In this document: piece by piece, positions 7,791-15,805 of the stretch | Layout: each line of letters begins with the position of its first letter | Position numbering within the stretch: position 1 is the first letter of the stretch | Source: Bacteriovoracaceae bacterium UBA3083 | GTDB taxonomy: Bacteria > Bdellovibrionota > Bacteriovoracia > Bacteriovoracales > Bacteriovoracaceae | Length of the DNA: 64,000 bases | Direction of reading: 5' to 3' | NCBI GenBank assembly: GCA_002366565.1 | Contig: DFBJ01000007.1 | Coordinates: forward strand, 124,001-188,000 | Notes under the pieces: generated by a model | Database searches by the model: none | Seen by the model: the letters and a program-made list of their open reading frames with translations, nothing else | What the model was told of the DNA's origin: nothing | Made by a program: the position numbers and the translations under genes

Positions 7791-8138
7791 ATGTCTAGAG
7801 TAAGAAGAGGCTTTAAAGCCAGAAGAAGAAGAAACAAAATCGCTAAGCTTGCAAAAGGTTTTCACTTTTCAAGAAGAACTAAGTACAAGTTAACAGCTGA
7901 CACTGTTAAAAGAGCATTACACTACTCATACATCGGAAGAAAACTTCTGAAGAGAGATATGAGAAGATTATGGATTACAAGAATTTCTGCAGCAGCAAAA
8001 CAACTTGATGGTTCATACTCAAAGTTCATGGGTAACCTTAAGAAGAACGGTTCTGAGTTAAATAGAAAGATGCTTGCAGAAATTGCAGCAACTGACTTTG
8101 AATCATTCAAAGCTATCTACGAGCAATCAAAGAAGTAA
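7791..8138 (+). CDS. rplT: 50S ribosomal protein L20
   Basis: 115 residues, normal for bL20. MSRVRRGFKARRRRNKIAK opens the basic N-terminal extension that threads into 23S rRNA. The globular part contains RDMRRLWITRISAA and LNRKMLAEIA, both characteristic. AAGGAG lies 6 bases before the ATG. L20 is needed early in 50S assembly and is an autoregulator of this operon in E. coli and Bacillus. A strong terminator follows at 8175. Confidence 0.96.
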   Translation: MSRVRRGFKARRRRNKIAKLAKGFHFSRRTKYKLTADTVKRALHYSYIGRKLLKRDMRRLWITRISAAAKQLDGSYSKFMGNLKKNGSELNRKMLAEIAATDFESFKAIYEQSKK

Positions 8139-8174
8139 TTTAAAAATTATAAAACAATAATTGAAAGCATATTA

Positions 8175-8199
8175 GGCCACTCTTTGAGTGGCCTTTTTA
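8175..8199 (+). terminator. Strong intrinsic terminator after rplT
   Basis: GGCCACTC, loop TTT, GAGTGGCC, then TTTTTA. A perfect 8-bp GC-rich stem with a U-tract. Confidence 0.93.
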
Positions 8200-8289
8200 T
8201 TTTAGAAGTGTCATGCCTGAAAGCTTTAGTTGCTATAGGATTTTCAAACAAACATTCAATATTATCTAACAGCATTCTTCATTTTAAAC

Positions 8290-8304
8290 TATAATGATTA
8301 GATG
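8290..8304 (+). promoter_or_regulatory. -10 box placed for a leaderless start
   Basis: TATAAT at 8290-8295, six bases (GATTAG), then ATG at 8302. Transcription starting 7 bases after the hexamer would begin at the A of ATG. No Shine-Dalgarno sequence is present. A 15-base string around this box recurs at 63171. Confidence 0.6.
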
Positions 8305-9051
8305 AGATTTCTAACTACATTAATTCTAATTTTACTTTCATATTATTCCTACTCGGTTGAGAAAGTGAATATTACGTATTATGTAATTGAAGATTCTGCA
8401 GCTCCTTTTCAAATTGTTGATGGAGTGAAAAAGAAACATTCCGGTATAGTGTCAGATATACTAACCGCTATAGACTCTGAAGAAATAAATTTATCTTCAA
8501 AAGTTTTACCATTTAAGCGAATGATCAAAGAAATGAACTCGAAAGGTTCTGGCGCATGGATGAGCTACGGTTCTAAAGTCTGGAGTGGACCTCAATCAGA
8601 TGTTCTATCGAAAAATTCGTTAATAACAATTAAGCATAAAATTTTAACTTTAAAGAAAAATCCATACAATTCAATTGAAGATTTATTTGGAAAAAGGATC
8701 GCTTTTATTAGAGGTTTTCAATATCCGGGGCTTGAGCGCTATGTAAAGGATAAGAGCATAGATGTAATTAGGTTTTCAAGCCAAGAGGCTGCAATTAGAG
8801 CAGTTGAGATAGGTAGAGTGTACGGATTTCCTGAGATGGAGATACGATTAAAGTATATGATGAAAGCAAATAAGTTTGATGAAGACCTATTCTTATATAA
8901 TGACATCTCTAAAGTAATTCCAAATTATGAGATAAACTTTTGTTTCTCCAAAGACTTTCCTAAAGCTACGATCAAAAAATTGGATAATAAAATTCAGCTC
9001 TTGAAAAAGAATGGAACGATTAAAAGCATTATTAAATCATATACTGACTAG
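8302..9051 (+). CDS. Periplasmic substrate-binding protein, SBP_bac_3-like
   Basis: 249 residues with an N-terminal signal peptide (MRFLTTLILILLSYYSYS). The mature part resembles the family-3 solute-binding fold of amino-acid ABC transporters: APFQIVDGVKKKHSGIVSDI near the N-terminus, SIEDLFGKRIAFIRGFQYPG at the domain cross-over, and VEIGRVYGFPEMEIRLKYMM later. No permease or ATPase is adjacent, so it is an orphan binding protein, or one of the transporter-independent secreted members seen in many proteobacteria. The ligand cannot be told. The start is set by the -10 box six bases upstream and the signal peptide. Confidence 0.75.
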   Translation: MRFLTTLILILLSYYSYSVEKVNITYYVIEDSAAPFQIVDGVKKKHSGIVSDILTAIDSEEINLSSKVLPFKRMIKEMNSKGSGAWMSYGSKVWSGPQSDVLSKNSLITIKHKILTLKKNPYNSIEDLFGKRIAFIRGFQYPGLERYVKDKSIDVIRFSSQEAAIRAVEIGRVYGFPEMEIRLKYMMKANKFDEDLFLYNDISKVIPNYEINFCFSKDFPKATIKKLDNKIQLLKKNGTIKSIIKSYTD

Positions 9052-9165
9052 TCTTAATCTCTTTAACTTCGGTATATGCTGATAATTTTGAGAGTTTCCC
9101 TATGTTTAAAGATTTTACAGATTTGTAATATTTTCTAAAATTGAGTGACTTTAAAGCTATTAGAA

Positions 9166-9180
9166 TATTATAAATACATG
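9166..9180 (+). promoter_or_regulatory. -10 box placed for a leaderless start
   Basis: TATTAT at 9166-9171, six bases (AAATAC), then ATG 9178. Same geometry as at 8290. No Shine-Dalgarno sequence. Confidence 0.45.
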
Positions 9181-9771
9181 AAATCTCTTATTTTTATCAT
9201 AATAATATTCCCTGTTATAACATTCGCTGCTGTAGATGAGGCAAACACGCCAGAAGTCTTTCAAAGAGAGTATATTTATACAAATTCAGTAGTTCATGAA
9301 AATATTCAAACAGTTGGAGTTTACACCTGTGTTGCGCTCACTATTATAGATGGACATGGAAATGCAGCTCTCGCTCACTTTGATGCAGCAACTGATATAG
9401 AGAGTTCTCTTTCTGAGATATTATCTAATTTTAGCGATATAAGTGATCTGAGAGTGAATCTCTATGGTGGTCAGAGTCCCTATCGATTAGAAAAAGAGCT
9501 TAGAAATAAATTGCTAGAACTTGGTCTAAACAGAGTTGGGATTGTTAGAAATATATCTTCTAAAGATTCAATGAATATAAATCTTAATTTAAAGACAGGA
9601 CAAGTCTCTCAATATGCTGAGATGATTTCTTACACTAAAGTTGGTGTTGCAAGATATAAGTCGGATAGATTGAAATTCTCAAAGAGAATCTATCGTCATG
9701 AAGACTCATTAGGTGGGGGAGATTATGTACCTGAATTTGATGAGAGTGAATTTGATTTTCTGACTTTTTAA
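9178..9771 (+). CDS. Secreted NTAN1/CheD-like amidohydrolase (deamidase) candidate
   Basis: 197 residues from ATG 9178, which gives a clean signal peptide (MKSLIFIIIIFPVITFAA); an in-frame start at 9145 would spoil it. The central region reads YTCVALTIID, GNAALAHFDAATD, then RVNLYGGQSPYRLEKEL. The order of a Cys (C51), a His 16 residues later (H67) in an AHFD box, and a GG turn about 30 residues on is the pattern of eukaryotic N-terminal asparagine amidohydrolase (NTAN1). It is also loosely that of the CheD/CNF1 Cys-His deamidase fold. I infer a periplasmic or exported Asn/Gln deamidase. The substrate is unknown and family membership needs a profile search. Confidence 0.55.
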   Translation: MKSLIFIIIIFPVITFAAVDEANTPEVFQREYIYTNSVVHENIQTVGVYTCVALTIIDGHGNAALAHFDAATDIESSLSEILSNFSDISDLRVNLYGGQSPYRLEKELRNKLLELGLNRVGIVRNISSKDSMNINLNLKTGQVSQYAEMISYTKVGVARYKSDRLKFSKRIYRHEDSLGGGDYVPEFDESEFDFLTF

Positions 9772-9778
9772 AATTAGA

Positions 9779-9801
9779 GGCCGTACTCGAAAAGTACGGC
9801 C
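9779..9801. terminator. Bidirectional hairpin between convergent genes
   Basis: GGCCGTACT, 5-base loop, AGTACGGCC: a perfect 9-bp stem between two converging genes. The T-tract is poor on both sides. Confidence 0.7.
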
Positions 9802-9809
9802 AGGTATTT

Positions 9810-10571
9810 CTAGTCTTGAGGTTCTGTCGCAAGACAAGCTGTAATAGCATCTTTTAAAATTTGGTGTTCTGCAATTAGAGTTGAAGAGTTTGATCCACCT
9901 CTTGAAGAACAACCACCATGAGTATGGATAGCAACGATTTCACTAGTTGATTCTTTTAAGATAGAAGAACCTGAGTTTCCGCCCATTGTATCAGCAACGT
10001 GACTCATAGTTGATCTACCTGATCTTGAACTAGTCGTCTTGATTTCACCTGTGTGAGTTTGCTGAGCTAGGTTTCTTTCTTTATCGTTACGATCTAAACC
10101 GTATCCAGTGATTCTTATAACATCACCTTTAGCAGGCATGTCAAAAGATACATTGTAATGACCTTGAACATCACCAGCATACTCACCAGTAACATTGTTA
10201 GGAAGAACTCTCATAACAGCGTAGTCGTTTCCAACTCCACCATTTTTATAAACGATAGACTCTTGATCGATTTCGTAAACATCTTCAACACCTGGATGTT
10301 GAATTCTTCCACGTGAATCTGACATTGGAGTATTAAACTCTGCAATCTTTAAAACAGACTTACAGTGACCTGCTGAAATAGCACATGAACGACCAATCAT
10401 CGTTACAGTACAACCACCAGAACCTGTTCTAGAGTCTAGTGCTCTCGCTATTTTAGAATCTGTTGATGGAAGTCTGTCGTCAGTTTGACCACATATAGAT
10501 TTTTCTGATGCATTTGATGAAAATGAAAAAGCACTTAATAGTGCAACAACCGCTACTGATTTTACTAGCAT
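9810..10571 (-). CDS. Secreted trypsin-like serine protease (S1)
   Basis: 253 residues with a signal peptide ending at about SSNASEK. The catalytic triad is visible: H69 in AISAGHC, D116 in GNDYAVMRV and S200 in MGGNSGSS. The cysteines suggest disulfides, consistent with export. The S1 fold hydrolyses peptide bonds. The residue at the S1 pocket is not clear, so substrate preference is not assigned. GGAGGAG lies just before the ATG and an AT-rich -10-like TATTATAA is upstream on this strand, so it is probably a single-gene transcript. It is a plausible predation protease, by inference. Confidence 0.87.
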   Translation of the reverse strand: MLVKSVAVVALLSAFSFSSNASEKSICGQTDDRLPSTDSKIARALDSRTGSGGCTVTMIGRSCAISAGHCKSVLKIAEFNTPMSDSRGRIQHPGVEDVYEIDQESIVYKNGGVGNDYAVMRVLPNNVTGEYAGDVQGHYNVSFDMPAKGDVIRITGYGLDRNDKERNLAQQTHTGEIKTTSSRSGRSTMSHVADTMGGNSGSSILKESTSEIVAIHTHGGCSSRGGSNSSTLIAEHQILKDAITACLATEPQD

Positions 10572-10656
10572 ATCTCCTCCATGAAATATTTATAATAAAA
10601 TCTTATAAGAGTTTGATTCGAGAGTATACTTACAAAAACTCTCATTTAATGAAATA

Positions 10657-11592
10657 TTAGTTAGTACTTGAGCAACTAGCTCCGCCAAGAACACAGAACT
10701 TTGAGCAGTAAGGGTGATTAAGATGTATATCTTTGAATGACTCTTGTAATGTTTCACCAAGTTCAAACTCTTTATTGTATGCAATGAGAGTACAGGAAAG
10801 AACCTTTGGTTTGGATTCATTCTTCCTTTTAACAATCATTCTCTCTGTCGCACACATTTGGTCACTAGGGGATACATTCAAGATACTCCAACAGTCAATT
10901 GTGATTTCAGGAATGTCTTCTGTAGCATTCATTTCAGGGAAAATGACTAGAGAGTCAGTTGATAACTTGAGATTAATATCATTATCATTTAATAAGTTTT
11001 GATAACCTTCTCTTGCGATTTCTTCTTTTTCTTGAAATAAAGAGCGACCTGCAATACTTATATGAAAGTCATTATCATAAAGCCATTTCATACTCTTTAA
11101 AGTTGCTCTGAAAGTATCTTTTCCTCTCTCGCTCTCATGAGCTTCTTTAGTGTAATGATCAAGTGAAACCCTAAGACGAAGTAAATCTCCGAACTCTTTC
11201 TTTAGGGCCAGAAGATCTTTTTCCCATCTCTTAATTACTTTATGTGCATTTGTAAGTAGCAGGGTAGGGATATTCAATGAGAGGCATTCTCTTAGAATCT
11301 TAATGATATGAGGATTTAGAAAAGGCTCTCCTCCTGTTATGCCAATACTTTTTAAAGACCAATTATTATCACGAATCTCTTGTGTGTAGAGCTTAATATC
11401 CTGAAGTGTAAGATAGACTAATCGGTCATTTGTAGGACTTGATTCTATATAGCAATTATCACAAGATAAGTTACACAGAGTTCCTGTGTTAAACCAAAGT
11501 GTTTCTAGCTTCTTAAATGAAACTTTGCCTCTATCTTTTCCGTCAGCAGTTGTATGAAGATTTTCCCATTTTTTATATTTTTTTACTTCCAT
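10657..11592 (-). CDS. Radical SAM protein with C-terminal Cys cluster
   Basis: 311 residues. CNLSCDNC (CX3CX2C) near residue 39 ligates the SAM-cleaving 4Fe-4S cluster, and GITGGEPFLNP is the SAM-binding GGEP motif. The C-terminus carries a second group (CSKFCVLGGASCS) that could hold an auxiliary cluster, as in SPASM/twitch enzymes. The start overlaps the 3' end of the upstream DUF547 gene by 10 bases, so the two are co-translated. The substrate is unknown; the pairing suggests modification of a peptide or small molecule handled with the exported partner. Confidence 0.83.
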   Translation of the reverse strand: MEVKKYKKWENLHTTADGKDRGKVSFKKLETLWFNTGTLCNLSCDNCYIESSPTNDRLVYLTLQDIKLYTQEIRDNNWSLKSIGITGGEPFLNPHIIKILRECLSLNIPTLLLTNAHKVIKRWEKDLLALKKEFGDLLRLRVSLDHYTKEAHESERGKDTFRATLKSMKWLYDNDFHISIAGRSLFQEKEEIAREGYQNLLNDNDINLKLSTDSLVIFPEMNATEDIPEITIDCWSILNVSPSDQMCATERMIVKRKNESKPKVLSCTLIAYNKEFELGETLQESFKDIHLNHPYCSKFCVLGGASCSSTN

Positions 11593-12308
11593 TCATTTAG
11601 GTCCCAGTTATAGTTGAGCCAGCTTATAGGAGTTTTCTTCGTTATATTTTTGTCTTTTAAATATTTACGAATAAAAGTGTGTAGACCTTTAAAGTCTAAT
11701 CTATACCATTTAAATATTTTTGATAAATAGAGAGTTCCATCTTTAAAGTCATTCTTAGTTGTGTTGTTTATAAAGTAAGATGCAGCACTGTCTAAAAGTG
11801 TGTCTAGATTTTTTTCAGTAAAGGCTTTATTTTGAATGTTTGGGCAACTGATACTTGCACAAACAACTGCGAAATGAATACGAGGCTCTTTAAATTTCTT
11901 TCTTATTACCTCATGTTCAATCCAATCAAGGTTTCTCTTATGTCCTAGAAAAAAGAAAAAATCTTTTTTAAAGGGGCTACTAAAAAATGATCCAATGTCT
12001 TTAATACTTTTTATCGGATAGTTATCTATGATTAACTTTATTGTGTGAGCATTATAAGAGTTAATTAAAAGTGCAAGCTTCTGATCTTCATTAAACGTTT
12101 CATACTCTTCTTTTTTTAAAGAGGATAGCTGCAATAGATATTTATTTAAGGCCAAGGGAGATTCTTTAACTTTCCTATAGTCGAATAAGCTCTGCTTATT
12201 TTTTATATGTACATTTTCTGTGAGTATATCATTCCAGATTTTATGAGTGTGATCAAAGGCAAATGTATTTTGAATGAATAGAAGAATCAGAATAAAGTAA
12301 TATTTCAT
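11583..12308 (-). CDS. Exported DUF547 protein
   Basis: 241 residues with a signal peptide (MKYYFILILLFIQNTFA). DUF547 hallmarks are present: DHTHKIWNDIL after the cleavage site, LALLINSYNAHTIKLI in the middle, RIHFAVVCASISCPNI around residues 143-158, and a C-terminal SWLNYNWDLN. The domain is widespread but of unknown biochemical function. It is often beside radical SAM genes, as here, where its stop overlaps the radical SAM start. The Cys and His in the conserved box could be catalytic, but that is speculation. Confidence 0.82.
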   Translation of the reverse strand: MKYYFILILLFIQNTFAFDHTHKIWNDILTENVHIKNKQSLFDYRKVKESPLALNKYLLQLSSLKKEEYETFNEDQKLALLINSYNAHTIKLIIDNYPIKSIKDIGSFFSSPFKKDFFFFLGHKRNLDWIEHEVIRKKFKEPRIHFAVVCASISCPNIQNKAFTEKNLDTLLDSAASYFINNTTKNDFKDGTLYLSKIFKWYRLDFKGLHTFIRKYLKDKNITKKTPISWLNYNWDLNEWK

Positions 12309-12399
12309 TGTTCGCCTCGATTTATGGAAATAATTGTTTTTATAGAATTATACATTATATTCATTTAGAATAATCTAAAATTATTAATGGATTAACAAA

Positions 12400-12981
12400 T
12401 TGAATAACTTCTCAAGTCCTAAATTTATAGAATCTATCAAGCGAGGTGAAGCCTCTGCTAGAGAAGATCTTGTTCGCTCTTATACTTCCCATCTCTTTAA
12501 GGCCGCACTCGGTATGGGTCTGTCTGAAGAGCAGGCCAACGATGTTTCACACTCTACTTGGTTAACTTTCTTTGATGTCGTCGCCAAGTTTGAAGGTAGA
12601 AGCCATATCAGGACTTTTCTATTTGGAATTTTTTATAATAAGGTGAATGAACTTAGGAGATCAAATCTTAAGTATCTTAAGACTGATCCAATAGAGGATA
12701 TAATGGAGTCGCGCTTTGCCGACGATGGTCATTGGAGCGAAGGCTGGCCTACTAGTCCAGAGAAGGCCCTTGAGAATGTTCAAGGCCTCAGTATTATTGA
12801 AGAGTGTATGGATAAGCTACCTACAGTGCAAAAAGCTGTTTTTCAGTTAAAAGTTGTTGAAGAAGAGAAAAATGAAGATATTTGTAACATTTTAAATATT
12901 TCAAGCACTAATCTAAGACAGTTACTCTATCGATCAAAAACTAGATTGAAAGAGTGTGTAGAAAGAAAAGGTGAGAGATAA
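12400..12981 (+). CDS. ECF-type RNA polymerase sigma factor
   Basis: 193 residues. The region-2 segment spans SEEQANDVSHSTWLTFFDVV and FLFGIFYNKVNELRR. The region-4 helix-turn-helix is LPTVQKAVFQLKVVEE, ICNILNISSTNLRQLLYRSK. This is the two-domain group 4 (ECF) layout. An in-frame TAA at 12385 excludes an upstream ATG, so the start is TTG at 12400 with only a weak GGA before it. The stop overlaps the next gene (TAATG), a typical sigma/anti-sigma arrangement. The regulon is unknown; in ECF systems the gene often sits in its own regulon. Confidence 0.88.
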   Translation: MNNFSSPKFIESIKRGEASAREDLVRSYTSHLFKAALGMGLSEEQANDVSHSTWLTFFDVVAKFEGRSHIRTFLFGIFYNKVNELRRSNLKYLKTDPIEDIMESRFADDGHWSEGWPTSPEKALENVQGLSIIEECMDKLPTVQKAVFQLKVVEEEKNEDICNILNISSTNLRQLLYRSKTRLKECVERKGER

Positions 12982-13238
12982 TGTTTAAGATGTTCTCGTG
13001 TAAAGATATTTCAAAGGCAACTTGTCATAGTGATGATCTAGGACTTTTTGAGAGAATTAATTATAAAGTACATCTACTTATTTGTGGAAACTGTCGTAAG
13101 TATGCTCACGGAATAGAAGTTATTGGTGAGAAGTTCACTGAGGTTTTAAAAAAGAGAAGAAAGGTTTCTCCTGAAAAAGTAACACAATTAGAAAATAGAA
13201 TTTTAGACAGCATTAAAAAGAATAATGGGAACGAATAA
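12981..13238 (+). CDS. Small zinc-type anti-sigma factor candidate
   Basis: 85 residues, starting on the last base of the sigma-factor stop. HLLICGNCRKY matches the HX3CX2C zinc-binding pattern of ZAS-type anti-sigma factors. An upstream CKDISKATCHSDD supplies further Cys/His. There is no transmembrane helix, so if it is an anti-sigma factor it is soluble and might sense redox or zinc. Its 3' end overlaps the convergent matrixin gene by 26 bases. The role is inferred from motif and position. Confidence 0.65.
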   Translation: MFKMFSCKDISKATCHSDDLGLFERINYKVHLLICGNCRKYAHGIEVIGEKFTEVLKKRRKVSPEKVTQLENRILDSIKKNNGNE

Positions 13239-14049
13239 GTTTTCCATTTTGATAGTGCTTACATTCTCCACTTGCAAGTAATTCGATTATTCCATAGACC
13301 TCTTCACCATCTGGAATCCCACTTGGAAGATAGCTCGCACTTCCTCCTGCGGAGAGTGCAGTGTCTGTATAATTCTCACTGATTCTTTGCGTATCATTGC
13401 TATAAAGAGTTCTATTCTTTTCACCAACGCTTAAGTACGGCTGCATGACAGCAGCGACAGAACTATTACTTTGATGATTGAGTCCCAGTAAATGACCCAC
13501 TTCATGAAGTATTACAGTTCTCATATCGTATGTACTTCCAAGGTCATCTCCATAGCCAAAATCAAAGTCTCTCTCATTAACAATAATATCAGCATGAGAT
13601 AATTGATAATATTCACCAGAGCTATCAGTTCTTTTATAGGCATAGAATTGAGTTATTGCTAGAGCACCCGAAGTTACAGAATCAAACCAGTCATCTGACT
13701 TATAGACCCCAAAGACTCCATCCTTATATGACGAAAGTCCGGCTGTACCTTTAGATGCTGTTGTTCCAATGTCATAGTTAAAGAGAACTTTTCCTGTGAC
13801 AGCATCATCCCATTCTTTTTGCATTTGCTCTATAGGGTCGTGCCCATTCGTATCGATATCTCCTGCAACAAAACTAAAATCATCGGATACATATAGGTTT
13901 AATGGAAGAGAGGAGTCATCCCATCTAATCGGAAGTGATTCATTTACACTGCCAGGAGCTCTTGCACCAGCACTCTGAGTTTCAACATTAGCTGTTGGTT
14001 TACAACTTGTAAGTCCTATTAAAAGTGTGAGAAGAAGTACAACCCTCAT
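13213..14049 (-). CDS. Matrixin-type zinc metalloprotease lipoprotein (M10-like)
   Basis: 278 residues. MRVVLLLTLLIGLTSC is a lipoprotein signal with acylated Cys16. HEVGHLLGLNH at 182-192 is the HExxHxxGxxH zinc site, and AVMQPYL just after it supplies the Met-turn, placing it in the metzincins (matrixin group). A DxDFGYGDD stretch before the zinc site could bind calcium. It probably degrades proteins at the cell surface or in the periplasm. No pro-domain Cys switch is evident. The 3' end overlaps the sigma/anti-sigma unit, so convergent transcription may interfere. Confidence 0.87.
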   Translation of the reverse strand: MRVVLLLTLLIGLTSCKPTANVETQSAGARAPGSVNESLPIRWDDSSLPLNLYVSDDFSFVAGDIDTNGHDPIEQMQKEWDDAVTGKVLFNYDIGTTASKGTAGLSSYKDGVFGVYKSDDWFDSVTSGALAITQFYAYKRTDSSGEYYQLSHADIIVNERDFDFGYGDDLGSTYDMRTVILHEVGHLLGLNHQSNSSVAAVMQPYLSVGEKNRTLYSNDTQRISENYTDTALSAGGSASYLPSGIPDGEEVYGIIELLASGECKHYQNGKLIRSHYSF

Positions 14050-14144
14050 TAATGAAATTCCTATGCCCGATGTTTATGCCAATGACTATTGGCCCTATCA
14101 TTCACTTGTCGGTTATAGAATAAGGGAGTTTAGGGAATTCTAGA

Positions 14145-14170
14145 CAAAAAAGCCCCCCTTTGAGGGCCTT
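14145..14170 (-). terminator. Terminator for the minus-strand aldolase gene
   Basis: On the minus strand AGGCCCTC, AAA, GGGGGGCT then TTTTTT: an 8-bp stem with two G-T wobbles and a U-tract. Confidence 0.75.
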
Positions 14171-14191
14171 ATTGCTAGATATTGTGTGATT

Positions 14192-14836
14192 TTAAGAGTT
14201 TGCTTTTGCGTGATCAGCAAGAAACTGTGAAAGCCCCTTATCTGTAAGTGGGTGTTTAAACATTGCCTTGACGACATTAATTGGCATAGTTCCAACATCT
14301 GCTCCAACCATCATTGCATCTCTTACGTGAGTACAGTGTCTGATAGAAGCCGCAAGAATTTTTGTTGTGAAACCGTAGTTATCATATACTGTTCTAATTT
14401 CATCAATTAATTGCATTCCATCATGTCCAATATCATCTAATCTTCCAATAAATGGAGAGATATAAGTGGCACCATTCTTAGCCGCTAGAAATGCTTGGTT
14501 TACAGAAAAACAAAGAGTAACGTTTGTCTTAATTCCGTTGTCTGAGAACCACTTACAAGCAGTAATCCCAGCTTCTGTAAGAGGAAGCTTGATAACAACA
14601 TTATCGTGAATCTTTGCAAGCTCTTTACCTTCTTTGATCATACCATCAACGTCAGTTGCAATAACTTCTGCTGAGATTGGTCCGTCTACTATTTCACAGA
14701 TTTCTTTAATAACATCTTCTTGAGTTCTTCCTGTTTTAGCGATTAAGCTTGGGTTCGTTGTAACACCATCAATAACACCCCATTTAGCCGCTTCTTTGAT
14801 TTCTTCAACGATTCCTGTATCTAGAAAAATTTCCAT
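14192..14836 (-). CDS. fsa: Fructose-6-phosphate aldolase / transaldolase, FSA-TalC family
   Basis: 214 residues, the short transaldolase length. It opens MEIFLDTGIVEEIKEAAKWG and has the family motifs DGVTTNPSLIAKTG, the Schiff-base Lys in NVVIKLPLT, TNVTLCFSVNQA, and ISPFIGRLDD. The C-terminal region (VMFKHPLTDKG-like) is typical. Members catalyse either transaldolase exchange or aldol cleavage of fructose-6-phosphate, and sequence rarely separates the two. AGGAGA precedes the ATG. Monocistronic with its own terminator; it links the pentose-phosphate pathway to glycolysis. Confidence 0.9.
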   Translation of the reverse strand: MEIFLDTGIVEEIKEAAKWGVIDGVTTNPSLIAKTGRTQEDVIKEICEIVDGPISAEVIATDVDGMIKEGKELAKIHDNVVIKLPLTEAGITACKWFSDNGIKTNVTLCFSVNQAFLAAKNGATYISPFIGRLDDIGHDGMQLIDEIRTVYDNYGFTTKILAASIRHCTHVRDAMMVGADVGTMPINVVKAMFKHPLTDKGLSQFLADHAKANS

Positions 14837-14950
14837 TATATTCTCCTTAATTAGTCAGTAATTTCTGAACATAGCTTAACTGTGTAGCTCGACATAGTAA
14901 ATAGATAATCGGTTATCTATTCCTATGCAGATTTTTTTTGAGATATGGGT

Positions 14951-14965
14951 CATAATGGTATTATG
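14951..14965 (+). promoter_or_regulatory. -10 box placed for a leaderless start
   Basis: CATAAT at 14951-14956, six bases (GGTATT), ATG 14963. Same spacing as at 8290 and 9166, and no Shine-Dalgarno sequence. Confidence 0.4.
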
Positions 14966-15805
14966 AAGTCTTTTATAATGTGGTTTCTCCTTATTTCTTC
15001 GATTCTTTTTACATGGCAGATCTATGCTGTGAGTGGAGAGAATGCTGTTGATTACTCAAAGTTTTCAAAGAAACTAGCGCAAGAACTTCAGCAAGATATA
15101 TCAGAACTTGAAAAATTAGAGGATGAAGATTCATTCTATGATAAGTCAGTCGATTACTCTTCATTTTCTGCCAGAGTAACAGATAGAGATAAGACGTCTA
15201 ATATCATCAAAATATCTTCAGAAAATAGAAATATTAAATTCTTTAGAGCTGGTGATGAAGTTCTCTTTAATATTGCAAGCATGAAAGATCGTGAGAAATG
15301 TGAAGGCCATGTGAGATCTGTTGAAGACAAGTATTTTGTTATTTTTGTTAAAGATCTTATCCCTTGTTGGGGAAGAACAGAATACTTTAGAAGAGGTACA
15401 GTCTTAGTTATTAAGTCATTTCGATTGGCCGAAAGAGTTCGTGAAGCTTCTATTTATAGAGGAATACTATTGAAAAGAAAAAAGAGCTTCTTTGAGCAAC
15501 TCAATAACGTAAATCACTTCGTGTGGTCGTATAATCAGCAAAAAGTAAAAGTTGCGGCAAAGTACGACAGAGAAATAATGAAGATTAGAAAGAAGAAGCA
15601 AAGAGCTCTAGAAGAGCTCCAATTAAATAAGAAAGATCAAATTGTTTTACAAAAAGAATTAATTCAAAGATTAGATGGAATAGATGAAGATCTTAACTTC
15701 TATAGAATTGATAAGGATGAGTTAACAATTGATAGATGGCACCTAGATCATGACTTAGGTGTTCCTGTTGGAAAGAGACCTGGTAAAGTAAAAACTACGT
15801 TTTAG
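14963..15805 (+). CDS. Exported hypothetical protein with C-terminal coiled coil
   Basis: 280 residues from ATG 14963, which gives a signal peptide (MKSFIMWFLLISSILFTWQ). The middle part (FRAGDEVLFNIA, FVIFVKDLIPCWGR, FRRGTVLVIKS) looks like a small beta domain. The last third is strongly charged and helical (EIMKIRKKKQRALEELQLNK, QKELIQRLDGIDEDL), probably a coiled coil. I do not recognise the family. Its 3' end overlaps the convergent recombinase-like gene by 11 bases. Confidence 0.65.
   Translation: MKSFIMWFLLISSILFTWQIYAVSGENAVDYSKFSKKLAQELQQDISELEKLEDEDSFYDKSVDYSSFSARVTDRDKTSNIIKISSENRNIKFFRAGDEVLFNIASMKDREKCEGHVRSVEDKYFVIFVKDLIPCWGRTEYFRRGTVLVIKSFRLAERVREASIYRGILLKRKKSFFEQLNNVNHFVWSYNQQKVKVAAKYDREIMKIRKKKQRALEELQLNKKDQIVLQKELIQRLDGIDEDLNFYRIDKDELTIDRWHLDHDLGVPVGKRPGKVKTTF

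Noticed and set aside
9178..9771. Chemotaxis deamidase CheD
   Set aside because: It has a signal peptide and no chemotaxis neighbours; the AHFD box resembles NTAN1 more than CheD.
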